A DNA stretch of 64,000 nt from assembly GCF_000422325.1 (NCBI RefSeq), contig NZ_AULO01000009.1:124001-188000 (forward strand). The letters run 5' to 3'. A program made the translations under genes and the position numbers. The stretch's first letter is position 1; each line of letters begins with the position of its first letter. Shown here in pieces: positions 1 to 9,520 of this stretch. This stretch comes from Marinospirillum minutulum DSM 6287 (GTDB lineage: Bacteria > Pseudomonadota > Gammaproteobacteria > Pseudomonadales > Halomonadaceae). The notes below the pieces were generated by a model, which saw only the letters and a program-made list of their open reading frames with translations, was not told where the DNA came from and did not search any database.

Positions 1-318
1 AACAAACTTAGCTACTACATCATCAGCATAGTGGCGGTAACCTAAAAGGTTTTGACCACGCAAGAGCATTTGCTGAGGTGTGTTAGGCATGGCTTTTTTA
101 AGTTGGCGAATACGATCCCAAGGATCTTCACCCAAGTAGCGAATACAGGAATCGAACGTCGCCCCACCCCAGCTTTCTAAAGACCAAAAACCTATTTGGT
201 CTAATTTTTCAGCTATAGGTAACATGTCATCTAAACGCATCCGTGTTGCAAATAGAGATTGGTGGGCGTCACGGAGGACAACGTCGGTTATACCGAGTTT
301 TTTCTGGGGTGCAGTCAT
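1..318 (-). CDS. oadA: Oxaloacetate decarboxylase alpha subunit, N-terminal part (runs off window)
   Basis: These are the first 106 codons of the biotin-dependent carboxyltransferase subunit of the oxaloacetate decarboxylase Na+ pump, which converts oxaloacetate to pyruvate and CO2 while exporting sodium. The ATG at 318 follows an AGGTAA ribosome-binding site. The start carries the carboxyltransferase motif RDAHQS (residues 16-21) followed by ATRMR; the Asp of this motif is a metal ligand in the family. The reading frame is open to base 1, so the biotin domain lies outside the window. It follows oadG by 56 bases on the same strand, the usual oadG-oadA order. Pyruvate carboxylase subunit B has the same fold, but the oadG neighbour favours OadA. 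Confidence 0.9.
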   Translation of the reverse strand, partial: MTAPQKKLGITDVVLRDAHQSLFATRMRLDDMLPIAEKLDQIGFWSLESWGGATFDSCIRYLGEDPWDRIRQLKKAMPNTPQQMLLRGQNLLGYRHYADDVVAKFV

Positions 319-374
319 GGTTATTACCTGTCTAGTCTAAATTTGTTTTTTAAGCGTTAAACATTCTTGCTGCG

Positions 375-623
375 TTATTTGCGTTGCCGATGTAAATGAA
401 TTGCAGCACTAATAGCAGCGATGAGTTCAGTATTTTTACCCTGAGTTTTGGTGCTAGCAGCGGGTTTAACTGGCTTAGCTACTGGCTCGGGTTTCGAAAA
501 ACGTAAAATGGTTTTCGACATTAAAGTGGTAGCGATTACCAGTAATGTCAGGAAGGTAAAAACAAAACCCATGCCCATTAGCATTAGGTTAAAACCTTCT
601 GTCATTAGGTTGGTTGTATGCAT
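375..623 (-). CDS. oadG: Oxaloacetate decarboxylase gamma subunit
   Basis: This 82-residue protein matches the small gamma subunit that assembles the membrane oxaloacetate decarboxylase complex. One hydrophobic segment (about residues 12-34, Met/Phe/Leu-rich) is followed by a basic, Pro/Ala-rich linker and a short C-terminal helix, the family layout. The ATG at 623 is preceded by GAGGGTG at good spacing; a second Met at residue 7 is possible but less well placed. It sits directly before oadA on the minus strand. Sequence conservation in this family is low, so the call depends partly on size, topology and neighbour. Confidence 0.85.
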   Translation of the reverse strand: MHTTNLMTEGFNLMLMGMGFVFTFLTLLVIATTLMSKTILRFSKPEPVAKPVKPAASTKTQGKNTELIAAISAAIHLHRQRK

Positions 624-820
624 AGCACACCCTCGTGTTTAAAAAATGCTCTAATTTTGCAGACTTAACCTTGCACTAGGTTTTTTTTTGTAGCAACTAC
701 AAGAGTCACTACATTTTTAAACTTTTTTACTGAATGCAGCTAAAAGCCGTGTATTTACTGGAATTGGCCAGTAAAATGCAGCCTGAAAAAAATCCACTTA
801 TTTAGCTTTGAGAGCAAAAA

Positions 821-1807
821 TTGAAAGCAAAATCACCCGTTTTGGTTGCTGTAGCGCCCATGGAAGGTGTTATGGACGCAACAACTCGGCACTTAATTAC
901 CCGTCAAGGTGGGTGGGATTTTTGTGTTACAGAGTTTTTACGTGTTACTCAGGGTCGCCAGCCTGCCAGAGTGTTTCATAGAATTTGCCCAGAGCTGCGA
1001 CAAAATGCCTTAACGCCAATTGGTGTTCCTGTGCATTTACAGCTACTTGGAAGTGACCCACAAGCACTTGCTGCGAATGCTGAAGTAGGTGTTAAGGCAG
1101 GTGCTAAGGTGATTGACCTTAATTATGGTTGCCCAGCCAAAATTGTTAATCGCCACTTAGGTGGTGCCAGTATGCTGCGCTATCCCGACCGTCTTTATGA
1201 TGCAACTCACGCGGTAGCGCAAGCTTTAAAAGCTTTAGATACCCCAGTAACCGCCAAAATGCGCCTAGGTTATGATGATACCGAGCTAACCCTAGACAAT
1301 GCCCGTGCTTTAAATGCAGCTGGCATTAGTCAGCTAGTTGTACATGCTAGAACTCGTGCACAAGGCTACAAACCACCAGCTCACTGGGAATGGGTGGCAC
1401 GCATTGCTGAAGTAGTCGATGTGCCAGTGTTTGCTAATGGTGATATTTGGACCTTAGCTGACTACCAACGCTGCGTTGCAGTCAGCGGTGTGCATCATGC
1501 CATGCTGGGTCGCTCTTCCATGACTAACCCTTGGTTGGCTAAGCAAATAAAACAACACTTAGCCGGCGAAGAAGTGGAGCAGGTGGATTTTAAACGGATG
1601 CTTGGCTTCTTATTGGAATGGCTAAAACTTGACGCCCAGTTTTATGAAGAAATTGTGCGTGTGATGCGTGTAAAACAATGGCTGGTTATGTTTCGTTTAA
1701 GGTGGGGCGAGGAAGCCAAAACAGTCTTTGATGCATGCAAGCGCCTAACCAATGAGCGGGATTTAATTAACAATCTAGAAGATTATCTACTGTTTGCGGA
1801 TAGCTAG
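821..1807 (+). CDS. dusC: tRNA-dihydrouridine(16) synthase DusC
   Basis: This flavoenzyme reduces a uridine of tRNA (position 16 for the DusC subgroup) to dihydrouridine using FMN and NADPH. The 328-residue protein starts with the Dus signature APMEGVMD (residues 12-19), has VTEFLRV, FHRICPE and the active-site motif NYGCPAK with the catalytic Cys at residue 104, and later VVHARTRAQGY and FANGDIW. The stretch FHRICPEL and the overall similarity point to DusC rather than DusA or DusB. The start is a TTG at 821; the next in-frame ATG (860) falls within the APMEGV motif and would truncate the barrel. It is transcribed toward queG, with stops only one base apart. Confidence 0.93.
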   Translation: MKAKSPVLVAVAPMEGVMDATTRHLITRQGGWDFCVTEFLRVTQGRQPARVFHRICPELRQNALTPIGVPVHLQLLGSDPQALAANAEVGVKAGAKVIDLNYGCPAKIVNRHLGGASMLRYPDRLYDATHAVAQALKALDTPVTAKMRLGYDDTELTLDNARALNAAGISQLVVHARTRAQGYKPPAHWEWVARIAEVVDVPVFANGDIWTLADYQRCVAVSGVHHAMLGRSSMTNPWLAKQIKQHLAGEEVEQVDFKRMLGFLLEWLKLDAQFYEEIVRVMRVKQWLVMFRLRWGEEAKTVFDACKRLTNERDLINNLEDYLLFADS

Positions 1808-1808
1808 T

Positions 1809-2894
1809 TTACTGGTGTCTAGCTAAGGCCCAAAGCACATGCTCTTGAACGATGGGATCGGGGTAGTCACGCTTAGCATTCAAGGCTTCTATTATAGCTA
1901 GACTAGTGGGTGCATTACCTAAGGCAACAGCAAGGTTGCGTAGCCAGCTGATATAGCCCGTACGGCGAATGGGTGAGCCTTGGGTGTTTTTCAAAAAAGT
2001 TGCTTCATCCCAATTAAATAAGTCGATTAAGTCGCTGCTAGCTAACTGGTGGCGTGGGTGAAAATCGGCTTCTTTAGTGGTGGGCGCAAAGCGTGTCCAA
2101 GGGCAAACCAACTGGCAATCATCACAACCATAAATACGGTTTCCCATTAAAGGTCTTAATTCTTCTGGAATACTGCCTTTTAGCTCGATAGTTAAATAGC
2201 TAATGCAGCGGCGTGCATCTAATACCCCATCAGCAACAAAAGCTTGGGTAGGACAGGCCACATGGCAGGCAGTGCAAGCACCGCAATGGTCTTTAGTAAA
2301 AGGCTCGTCTGCTGGTAGTGGCAAGCTAACGTAAAGTTCCCCCAAAAAGAACCAGCTACCTGCCTTGGGGGTAATTAACATGCAGTTCTTACCTATCCAG
2401 CCCAAACCGGCTTGCTGGGCAATGCCCCGTTCAAGTACCGGTGCTGAATCTGTAAAGGCACGGCTAGAAAACTCTGGAAAAGCGGCCTTTAATTCTGGCG
2501 TGTCTTCAATTGTCTGGTTAATTTGTTCAGCAAGTTTAGCAAGGCGCTTACGAATTAGTTTGTGATAATCACGCCCTAGCGCATAACGGCTAACATAAGC
2601 CTTGTTAGCAGAACCCAGTATTTTAATGGCTTGGGTTTCAGGCGGTAAATAATCTAAACGCACACTAATAATGGCTTGCGTGCCTGCTTCTAACAAGCTG
2701 GGGTCACGGCGTTTGTCTAGGTTATTAGCCATCCATTGCATATCACCATGCAAGCCAGCAGCTAACCATTTTTCTAAATAAGCAGGGTGTTCGCCTAAAT
2801 CTATGCCGCTAATGCCACAGGCAGAAAAACCCAGCTCACGGGCTAGGTGCTTTATATCTTGGGCAAGGTTTTTTAACAGAGGTTGGCTAGGCAT
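1809..2894 (-). CDS. queG: Epoxyqueuosine reductase QueG
   Basis: QueG is a cobalamin- and iron-sulfur-dependent enzyme that catalyses the last step of queuosine synthesis in tRNA. The 361-residue product, counted from the ATG at 2894, has the catalytic-region motif FTDSAPVLER (Asp149), GWIGKN, and two 4Fe-4S clusters: Cys204/207/210/214 and Cys230 with Cys257/260/264. Length matches the E. coli protein (379). An upstream ATG at 2930 is in frame, but it lies inside a 12-bp hairpin and has no Shine-Dalgarno sequence. Neither start has an ideal ribosome site, since the GAGGAGG at 2913-2919 is about 18 bases from 2894. In E. coli queG is divergent from nnr; here nnr is about 20 kb away. Confidence 0.92.
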   Translation of the reverse strand: MPSQPLLKNLAQDIKHLARELGFSACGISGIDLGEHPAYLEKWLAAGLHGDMQWMANNLDKRRDPSLLEAGTQAIISVRLDYLPPETQAIKILGSANKAYVSRYALGRDYHKLIRKRLAKLAEQINQTIEDTPELKAAFPEFSSRAFTDSAPVLERGIAQQAGLGWIGKNCMLITPKAGSWFFLGELYVSLPLPADEPFTKDHCGACTACHVACPTQAFVADGVLDARRCISYLTIELKGSIPEELRPLMGNRIYGCDDCQLVCPWTRFAPTTKEADFHPRHQLASSDLIDLFNWDEATFLKNTQGSPIRRTGYISWLRNLAVALGNAPTSLAIIEALNAKRDYPDPIVQEHVLWALARHQ

Positions 2895-2916
2895 GGACGA
2901 ATTATATACTTGCCTC

Positions 2917-2951
2917 CTCTTTACAGCCATTCATTCACCGGCTGTAAAGAG
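2917..2951 (-). repeat. Perfect 12-bp hairpin between dctM and queG
   Basis: Arms 2917-2928 and 2940-2951 are exact reverse complements around an 11-base loop. The hairpin lies 15 bases past the dctM stop and just upstream of the queG start. There is no T-run after it on the minus strand; GAGGAGG follows instead. It may be a processing or stability element at the 3' end of dctM, or a structure that controls access to the queG start, rather than a classical intrinsic terminator. Confidence 0.6.
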
Positions 2952-2965
2952 AAGCACAAGGCTAA

Positions 2966-4246
2966 TTACATACCTAGTAGGTTAGGTAACCCCATTGAAA
3001 TGCTTGGAATGTAAGTAACTAAAGCCAAGAAGCCAAGTAGCAACATGAGCCAAGGCATGGCTGCTCGAATAACTTCAGCTAAAGACATACCAGTAACGGC
3101 AGAGGTGACAAAGAGGTTTAGCCCCACGGGTGGCGTGATTAAACCTATTTCCATATTCACCACCATAATAATACCTAGGTGAATAGGGTCTACACCCAAT
3201 TCAATAGCGATGGGGAAGAGAATGGGTGCAAGGATTAAAATAATTGCTGAAGGTTCCATAAAGGCACCGGCAATCAGTAGTACGATATTAACCACTAAAA
3301 GGAACATCCAAGGCTGTAAGCCTGCTTCTAACACCATGGCAGTAATTTGCTGAGGTATTTGTTCCGTTGTTAATACGTGAGCAAAGAGCATGGCGTTGGC
3401 AATAATAAACATCAGCATAATGCTTAGTTTTGCTGCTTCAAGCACTACCTTAGGTGCTTCTTTTATAGTCATGTCTTTGTAAACAAACAAGGCGATAAAA
3501 GCTGAGTAAACCGCTGCTACAGCTGCTGCTTCTGTAGGGGTGAACATACCTGAGTAGATACCACCCAGAATTATCACCATTAACAATAAACCCCAAGCCG
3601 CTTTACGAGCAGCGCTAAGCCACTGACGAGGTGTTGCTCTGGGTAGGGCGGGTAGGTTTTTCTTAACAGCGATAGCATAAATAGCTACCATTAAAACCAA
3701 ACCCAGTAATAGGCCTGGTACAACCCCAGCCATAAATAATTTACCTACCGAGGTTTCGGTTGCCGCAGCATAAACAACCATAACGACTGAAGGTGGAATT
3801 AGAATGCCTAAAGTACCTGCGTTGGTTACTATGCCAGCTGCAAAGGGTTGTGGATAACCTGAGCGAACCATGCCAGCTATGGCAATAGAACCCACCGCAG
3901 CAACGGTAGCAGGGCTAGAACCAGAAAGCGCAGCAAAGAGCATACAAGCCATAACCGCACCTATGGCTAAACCACCACGAATATGCCCCACACTGGCGTT
4001 AGCAAAGTCAATTAAACGCCTTGCCACACCACCGGTGGTCATAAAAGAGCCAGCAAGTAGGAAGAAGGGGATGGCTAGTAGGGTGTAGTGTTCACTGGTT
4101 TCAAACAGTTTAATTGCTAAAGAGCGTACTGAATCTGGGCTGAAAAGCATAATGGTGACAGAGCCTGCTAAACCCAAAGAAACTGCAACAGGCACACCAA
4201 TAAACATTAATGCAAAAAGTGCAACAAAGAGGAAAAGAATAGTCAT
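2966..4246 (-). CDS. dctM: TRAP C4-dicarboxylate transporter, large permease DctM
   Basis: This is the 426-residue large membrane subunit of a tripartite ATP-independent (TRAP) transporter, which couples sodium entry to solute uptake. The sequence is hydrophobic throughout, with about 12 predicted helices and DctM-family motifs such as GVPVAVSLGLAG near the N-terminus, ALSGSSPATVAAVGSIAI around residues 108-125, GTLGILIPPSVVMVVYA and a closing MEIGLITPPVGLNLFV. It overlaps the dctQ stop by one base (TAATG), so the two are probably translationally coupled. Substrate is inferred from the adjacent DctB/DctD regulators. Confidence 0.94.
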   Translation of the reverse strand: MTILFLFVALFALMFIGVPVAVSLGLAGSVTIMLFSPDSVRSLAIKLFETSEHYTLLAIPFFLLAGSFMTTGGVARRLIDFANASVGHIRGGLAIGAVMACMLFAALSGSSPATVAAVGSIAIAGMVRSGYPQPFAAGIVTNAGTLGILIPPSVVMVVYAAATETSVGKLFMAGVVPGLLLGLVLMVAIYAIAVKKNLPALPRATPRQWLSAARKAAWGLLLMVIILGGIYSGMFTPTEAAAVAAVYSAFIALFVYKDMTIKEAPKVVLEAAKLSIMLMFIIANAMLFAHVLTTEQIPQQITAMVLEAGLQPWMFLLVVNIVLLIAGAFMEPSAIILILAPILFPIAIELGVDPIHLGIIMVVNMEIGLITPPVGLNLFVTSAVTGMSLAEVIRAAMPWLMLLLGFLALVTYIPSISMGLPNLLGM

Positions 4247-4887
4247 TACAGGTGTTCCTCTTGCTTGCTAAGTTTCATCGCATCAGCAGCTTCATCAGCT
4301 AGGCCTAAACCAACTTGCTCATTACGCAAAATGCGTACAAAAATTTCTGCAAAACGTATAAAAACCAAGGTAAAACCTAGGGGCACAATCAAAGTGATAT
4401 GCCACTGTTTAATACCAAACTGACCTAAATCATCAGCACCAATATTGACTTCAAACAAAGCACTCACCCAAGCATAGCTAGCCACGGTTATTAACCCGGC
4501 ATAACCCAAGCTAATGACACAGGCAACCAGCGCTATGTATTTTTGGGTTTTTCTGGAAGCCAGCTTTACTAAAGCATCAATTCCAATATGACCGCCTACA
4601 CGCACACCATAGGCAATACCAAAGAAAAGCAACCAAGCAAATAAAGCTTTAGTTAAGGCGTTACTCCAAGTCATGGCCTGGGCCATATCAAGAATAAAAT
4701 CACCTATAGTAAAAAAGAACTCTGACAAGCCAGGTGAACCTTCTTCAAAGCGATCACCTAGGTTGTAAAAAAAAGTATAAAAGTTGTTTAAAATGACATA
4801 AACAAAGGTAACTAAGGTCATCGCTGTCAATAAAAAGACAACAAACCCCTCTTCAAAGCGATCCCAAATAAGGCGCAGTTTGTTCAT
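4246..4887 (-). CDS. dctQ: TRAP C4-dicarboxylate transporter, small permease DctQ
   Basis: This is a 213-residue small TRAP membrane subunit with four hydrophobic segments (near residues 13-35, 80-97, 113-137 and 164-182). It carries the family-typical stretch ALFAWLLFFGIAYGVRVGGHIGIDALV around the second segment. An insertion between segments one and two (FYNLGDRFEEGSPGLSEFF) makes it longer than the commonest DctQ proteins. It lies between dctP and dctM; a strong hairpin terminator separates it from dctP, so dctQM should be made at a lower level than the binding protein. Confidence 0.9.
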   Translation of the reverse strand: MNKLRLIWDRFEEGFVVFLLTAMTLVTFVYVILNNFYTFFYNLGDRFEEGSPGLSEFFFTIGDFILDMAQAMTWSNALTKALFAWLLFFGIAYGVRVGGHIGIDALVKLASRKTQKYIALVACVISLGYAGLITVASYAWVSALFEVNIGADDLGQFGIKQWHITLIVPLGFTLVFIRFAEIFVRILRNEQVGLGLADEAADAMKLSKQEEHL

Positions 4888-4945
4888 AAAATATCTCCTG
4901 AAGAGGATGGCAGAATCTTAAGTTGTAGCACGGTTAATCTCGCTC

Positions 4946-4983
4946 AAAAAAATACCAGCAAGTCCCTCATGGACTTGCTGGTA
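4946..4983 (-). terminator. Intrinsic terminator between dctP and dctQM
   Basis: A perfect 13-bp stem (4953-4965 with 4971-4983) around a 5-base loop is followed on the minus strand by seven T residues (bases 4946-4952). It lies 7 bases past the dctP stop. As dctQ and dctM have no obvious promoter of their own in the 65 bases that follow, it probably acts as a partial terminator, giving more binding protein than permease. Confidence 0.88.
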
Positions 4984-4989
4984 CTATTT

Positions 4990-6069
<1,080 letters not shown>

Positions 6070-6072
6070 CTA

Positions 6073-6087
6073 TGCAGCTAGCGTGCC
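6073..6087 (-). promoter_or_regulatory. Sigma-54 promoter of dctP
   Basis: On the minus strand GGCACG (6087-6082) is followed by TGCA (6076-6073). The invariant -24 GG and -12 GC have the exact 12-base offset of the RpoN consensus TGGCAC-N5-TTGCA. Transcription should begin near 6062, giving a leader of about 80 bases before dctP. The next gene upstream, dctD, encodes an NtrC-type activator with the GAFTGA sigma-54 contact motif, which supports the assignment. Confidence 0.85.
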
Positions 6088-6204
6088 TAAATGGTGTTAA
6101 TACAACTAAAGTAGCATAAGTTTGTGCTATTTGGGTAAGCAGACAAGTTTTTAAGGTGCTTTAGTTTTACAGCTAAGAGGCAGTTTATTTTATTGAATGT
6201 TTTT

Positions 6205-6222
6205 TTGGCGGATTTTCGCCAA
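6205..6222. promoter_or_regulatory. Palindromic upstream site 1, candidate DctD enhancer
   Basis: This is an 18-bp palindrome TTGGCG-N6-CGCCAA, starting just after the dctD stop. It is repeated with identical arms at 6236-6253, centre to centre 31 bp (about three helical turns). Both lie 118-171 bp upstream of the -24 box, the usual place for NtrC-family enhancers. On the minus strand it is followed by A residues, so it is not a terminator. Confidence 0.75.
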
Positions 6223-6224
6223 AA

Positions 6225-7604
6225 TTAGCTTTCACTTGGCGGGTTTTCGCCAACCTGTGTTGCGCTTAACCCATATTTGCGTAGTTTATCGTGCAGGGTT
6301 TTGCGAGGTAGTTGTAAGGCTTCTGCCACCTCACGCAAGGAAGAGTGTTGTTTAGCTAGTTCAGCAACAATTAAACTTCGTTCAAAGGCTTCGACTTGTT
6401 GTGCTAAGGGTAGGTCGCTTTGGTTAGAGTTATCTGCTGCTGGTATAGGGTTGATTGCTAAGTCTAAACCTAAAACCCAGCGCTCAGCTGCATTTTGCAG
6501 TTCACGAATATTGCCCGGCCATTCATGACTTAAAAGTTGGGCACGAGTGGCGGTATCTAAGCTCACTTCACCTAGCTTGTACCTTTGGCTTGCTGCTTCT
6601 GCAAAGTGTTGAAAAAGCGGTAAAATATCTTCAGTACGCTGACGTAAAGGTGGAAGGTTTATTTGCGCTACATTGAGGCGATAAAAAAGGTCAGCACGAA
6701 AGCGCCCTTCATCTGCCGCGGTTAATAGGTCTTCTTTAGTTGCGGCAATAATGCGTATATCTAAAGGAATTAGCTGGTTAGAACCAACACGCTCTAAAGC
6801 CCTTTCTTGTAGTAAACGTAAAAGCTTCACTTGTACGTCTAAACTCATGCTTTCTATTTCATCTAAAAAAACAGTGCCGCCATTGGCATGTTCAAACTTA
6901 CCAATGCGACGTTTATTGGCACCGGTAAAGGCACCTGCTTCATGGCCAAAAAGCTCACTTTCAATGACCGACTCTGCCAAAGCACCAGTATTAATGGCAA
7001 CAAAGGGTGCATTACTGCGAGACGACAAATCATGCAGTGCTCTGGCAACCACTTCTTTACCGCTACCTGTTTCACCAAGAATTAATACATCGGCTTGAAT
7101 ATTGGCTAAAGCTCGGACTTGTTCGCGTAAACGTTCTGCGCTAGCTGAGTGACCTAAGAGTCTTTCACCAAGCAATTTTTGCTCAGCAAGTGCAGAACGC
7201 AGTGCACGGTTTTCTATCACTAAACGCCTGACTTCTAAAGCACGGTGCACACTGTCTAACAACAAGTCGTTAGCAAAGGGTTTTTGTAGAAAATCATAAG
7301 CACCTTGCCGCATGGCTTGGACTGCTAGGGGGACATCACCCTGACCAGTAATAAGTAATACGGGTAGTTGTTTGTCTAGCTGTTGTGCTTGCTCTAAAAG
7401 CTCTAAACCGCTGATACCTGGCATACGAATATCTGTCACCAAAACACCTAGCCAATCGGTTGGTAAGGCCGCTAAAACTCCTTCAGCATTAGCAAAGGCT
7501 TGAACTTTTAAACCGGCTAAATCAAAGGTTTGGCTAAGTGCTGTTCGTAAATGACTGTCATCATCTAAGAGCACTAGCTGGGTGTCAGGACTAATTTGTA
7601 TCAT
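6225..7604 (-). CDS. dctD: C4-dicarboxylate response regulator DctD (sigma-54 activator)
   Basis: This 459-residue NtrC-family activator has three domains. The receiver (residues 8-120) has phospho-acceptor Asp58 in TDIRMPG and Lys108. The AAA+ sigma-54 domain has Walker A GETGSGKE at 177-184, the sigma-54 contact loop GAFTGA at 224-229, and Walker B FLDEIE at 246-251. A C-terminal Fis-type helix-turn-helix lies near 410-445. Phosphorylated by DctB, it should drive the RpoN promoter upstream of dctP. Its start overlaps the dctB stop by four bases. Two tandem palindromes at its 3' end are its probable binding sites. Confidence 0.95.
   Translation of the reverse strand: MIQISPDTQLVLLDDDSHLRTALSQTFDLAGLKVQAFANAEGVLAALPTDWLGVLVTDIRMPGISGLELLEQAQQLDKQLPVLLITGQGDVPLAVQAMRQGAYDFLQKPFANDLLLDSVHRALEVRRLVIENRALRSALAEQKLLGERLLGHSASAERLREQVRALANIQADVLILGETGSGKEVVARALHDLSSRSNAPFVAINTGALAESVIESELFGHEAGAFTGANKRRIGKFEHANGGTVFLDEIESMSLDVQVKLLRLLQERALERVGSNQLIPLDIRIIAATKEDLLTAADEGRFRADLFYRLNVAQINLPPLRQRTEDILPLFQHFAEAASQRYKLGEVSLDTATRAQLLSHEWPGNIRELQNAAERWVLGLDLAINPIPAADNSNQSDLPLAQQVEAFERSLIVAELAKQHSSLREVAEALQLPRKTLHDKLRKYGLSATQVGENPPSES
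6236..6253. promoter_or_regulatory. Palindromic upstream site 2, candidate DctD enhancer (within dctD 3' end)
   Basis: This is the second copy of TTGGCG-N6-CGCCAA; the spacer differs from copy 1 at one base. It lies inside the last codons of dctD and encodes part of the C-terminal residues VGENPPS, so the end of the regulator's gene doubles as its probable binding site. Confidence 0.72.
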
Positions 7605-9400
7605 TTAAAGCTATCCTCACTCGAGTTCAGCAGGTTCGCCTCAGGAATTTGGCGTAAATAAAGGGTTACTAGGGCGCCGCCTTCAGGGTGGTTAGCTAAG
7701 ACTAGGCGACCTTTTAAGGCTTGAGTTAGGCTGTGGCAAATAGCCAAGCCTAAACCTAAACCTTTAGCGCTGGTTTTGGTGGTGTAAAAAGGTTCGTAGG
7801 CTTGCTCTAGTGCTTCTTGGGTAAACCCTGCAGCATTATCTCTAAGTGTTAAAACGACCCAACCATCAGTAACTTGAGTAGTTAACCAAAGCTTGCGAGC
7901 TTGGTTACTTTCGCTTAAAGCATCAAAAGCATTGCTAACTAGGTTGCTTAAAATCTGTCTTAACCGAGTTTCTCCCGCTTCAACCCAAAGTGTGGCTTCA
8001 GGAATGCTGCGGAGTATTTCTATGCCTAAGTTAAGTTGGCGTTTTGCAACCAGGTTAAGCGTATCATCAATGGCAGGTTGCAAAGCAACATGCTCTGAAG
8101 CATGACGATCCCTTCGAGCAAAAGCACGCAGGTGTTCAATAATGGATGCCATACGCTCTGTGAGCGAACCGATTAAATTAAGGTTATTGGCTGTTTCTTC
8201 TAACCTTTGTTGATTAAGTAAAACCTTGGCATTATCAGTGTAACTACGAATGGCTGCTAAGGGTTGGTTGAGTTCATGGCTGATGCTAGCAGACATAATA
8301 CCTAAGGCGGATAGCTTACCTGCTTGGACTAACTCATCCTGCGCTCTGACTAATTCTTGCTGGGCAGACTCACGCTCTAATACTTCTTGTTTTAAACGGC
8401 TATTAAGGGTTTGAAGGTCTTGAGTACGAGTGCGTACACTGGCTTCTAGCTCACGTTTGGCTTGGGTATCAAGGGCTATTCGCTCTAAGTAATGGTGCTT
8501 GCGTTGCATGATTAACCCAAGAATAAGCAATAAGGCTAATAAAGAAGCCGTTGCCACAGCCATAGCAGTATTGACTGGCTCATTTATTAAACGGCGTGGA
8601 GTAAAAATGCTCACCTGCCAGCCTATGGTGGGTAATAGCTGATTAAGTTTTAACCAATCTTGTGGCTTGGCAGTAAAGGGACTGGGGTTAATGGAGGTGT
8701 AGGGCTGGTGTTCAGCAATGCTTAGCTGTTCTTCAGGGTCGAGTTCACGAGTAGCTTTAAAGCGCCATTCTGGTTGTGAGGTGAGAATAACCACCCCGTT
8801 TTTATCAGTAACTAAAAGTTGTTCAGGCGTTTTACCCCAGAGTGTTTCGGTAAAATCTAAATCAACTTTAACAACGATTACGCCTTTTACCTGATCGCTA
8901 GAAAGCACCGCGCTACCAAAATAGTAGCCACGCTTAAAAGAAATATTACCTAAGCCAAAAAATTCACCTCGCCCATATTTTAAGGCATGACTAAAATATG
9001 GACGAAAGGCAAAACTGTTGCCTACAAAACTACGTTCTTCATCCCAGTTAGATGCAGCAAGTGTTAACCCATCGGTATTCATAAGGTAAATAACATCGGC
9101 ACCGGTTTGCTGCTGAATGTTTTTAAGAAGTCTATTGGCAGTTTGTAGGCTCTTAGGGTGGGTCGGATTAAGCAAGGCTTGCTGTACACTAGGCAAGCGC
9201 CCTAAAATTTGTGGTAGCACTTCGTAACGCTGCAAAGTGCCTTGCAGGTTAGCAACAAATAAATCTAAGGTTTGTTCATTTTTTCGAGTTAGACCCTCAA
9301 GGTAGTAGCTTTCTACTAAACGGTGAATGGGCCAAAGTAATACGACTAATAAAAGACCTAGCCACACTAAGCTGCGCCAAGGCGCTTTTAAAAATGTCAT
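7601..9400 (-). CDS. dctB: C4-dicarboxylate sensor histidine kinase DctB
   Basis: This 599-residue membrane kinase senses external C4-dicarboxylates and phosphorylates DctD. A first membrane helix (about 10-25) and a second (about 278-298) flank a periplasmic sensor domain with the double-PAS features typical of DctB (SFAFRPYF, RGYYFGSAV). A coiled-coil linker follows (about 310-360), then the H-box SISHELNQPLAAIR with phospho-acceptor His375, and the ATPase domain with the G-box GLGLGLAICHSL near residue 560. The ATG at 9400 follows AGAGAG. It forms an operon with dctD and is divergent from the mazEF promoter. Confidence 0.94.
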   Translation of the reverse strand: MTFLKAPWRSLVWLGLLLVVLLWPIHRLVESYYLEGLTRKNEQTLDLFVANLQGTLQRYEVLPQILGRLPSVQQALLNPTHPKSLQTANRLLKNIQQQTGADVIYLMNTDGLTLAASNWDEERSFVGNSFAFRPYFSHALKYGRGEFFGLGNISFKRGYYFGSAVLSSDQVKGVIVVKVDLDFTETLWGKTPEQLLVTDKNGVVILTSQPEWRFKATRELDPEEQLSIAEHQPYTSINPSPFTAKPQDWLKLNQLLPTIGWQVSIFTPRRLINEPVNTAMAVATASLLALLLILGLIMQRKHHYLERIALDTQAKRELEASVRTRTQDLQTLNSRLKQEVLERESAQQELVRAQDELVQAGKLSALGIMSASISHELNQPLAAIRSYTDNAKVLLNQQRLEETANNLNLIGSLTERMASIIEHLRAFARRDRHASEHVALQPAIDDTLNLVAKRQLNLGIEILRSIPEATLWVEAGETRLRQILSNLVSNAFDALSESNQARKLWLTTQVTDGWVVLTLRDNAAGFTQEALEQAYEPFYTTKTSAKGLGLGLAICHSLTQALKGRLVLANHPEGGALVTLYLRQIPEANLLNSSEDSFK

Positions 9401-9491
9401 GGTTACTCTCTAGTTTGCTAGAACAGCTAACCAGTAATTTTACCACAGGTGTACTAAGGTTTATTAGTAAGCGCTTCACTAAATAAAATAA

Positions 9492-9520
9492 TTGACAGTT
9501 ATCTTTAGCGACACTAAAGT
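9492..9520 (+). promoter_or_regulatory. Promoter of the mazEF-type pair
   Basis: A perfect -35 TTGACA at 9492-9497 is followed after 17 bp by TAAAGT at 9515-9520 (four of six matches to TATAAT). The start point would fall inside the adjacent palindromic operator. A GGGAG ribosome site lies at 9545-9549, seven bases before the antitoxin ATG. Confidence 0.72.

Noticed and set aside
667-702. Short hairpins with a run of nine T residues (AACCT/AGGTT, then TTGTAG/CTACAA)
   Set aside because: It looks like a plus-strand terminator but stands between divergent oadG and dusC with no plus-strand gene ending there; stems are only 5-6 bp. It could be part of the oadG promoter region, but no role can be supported.
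754-775. Inverted repeat TTTACTGG/CCAGTAAA upstream of dusC
   Set aside because: An 8-bp stem in an AT-rich leader; it might be an operator, but there is no candidate regulator and no second copy in the window.
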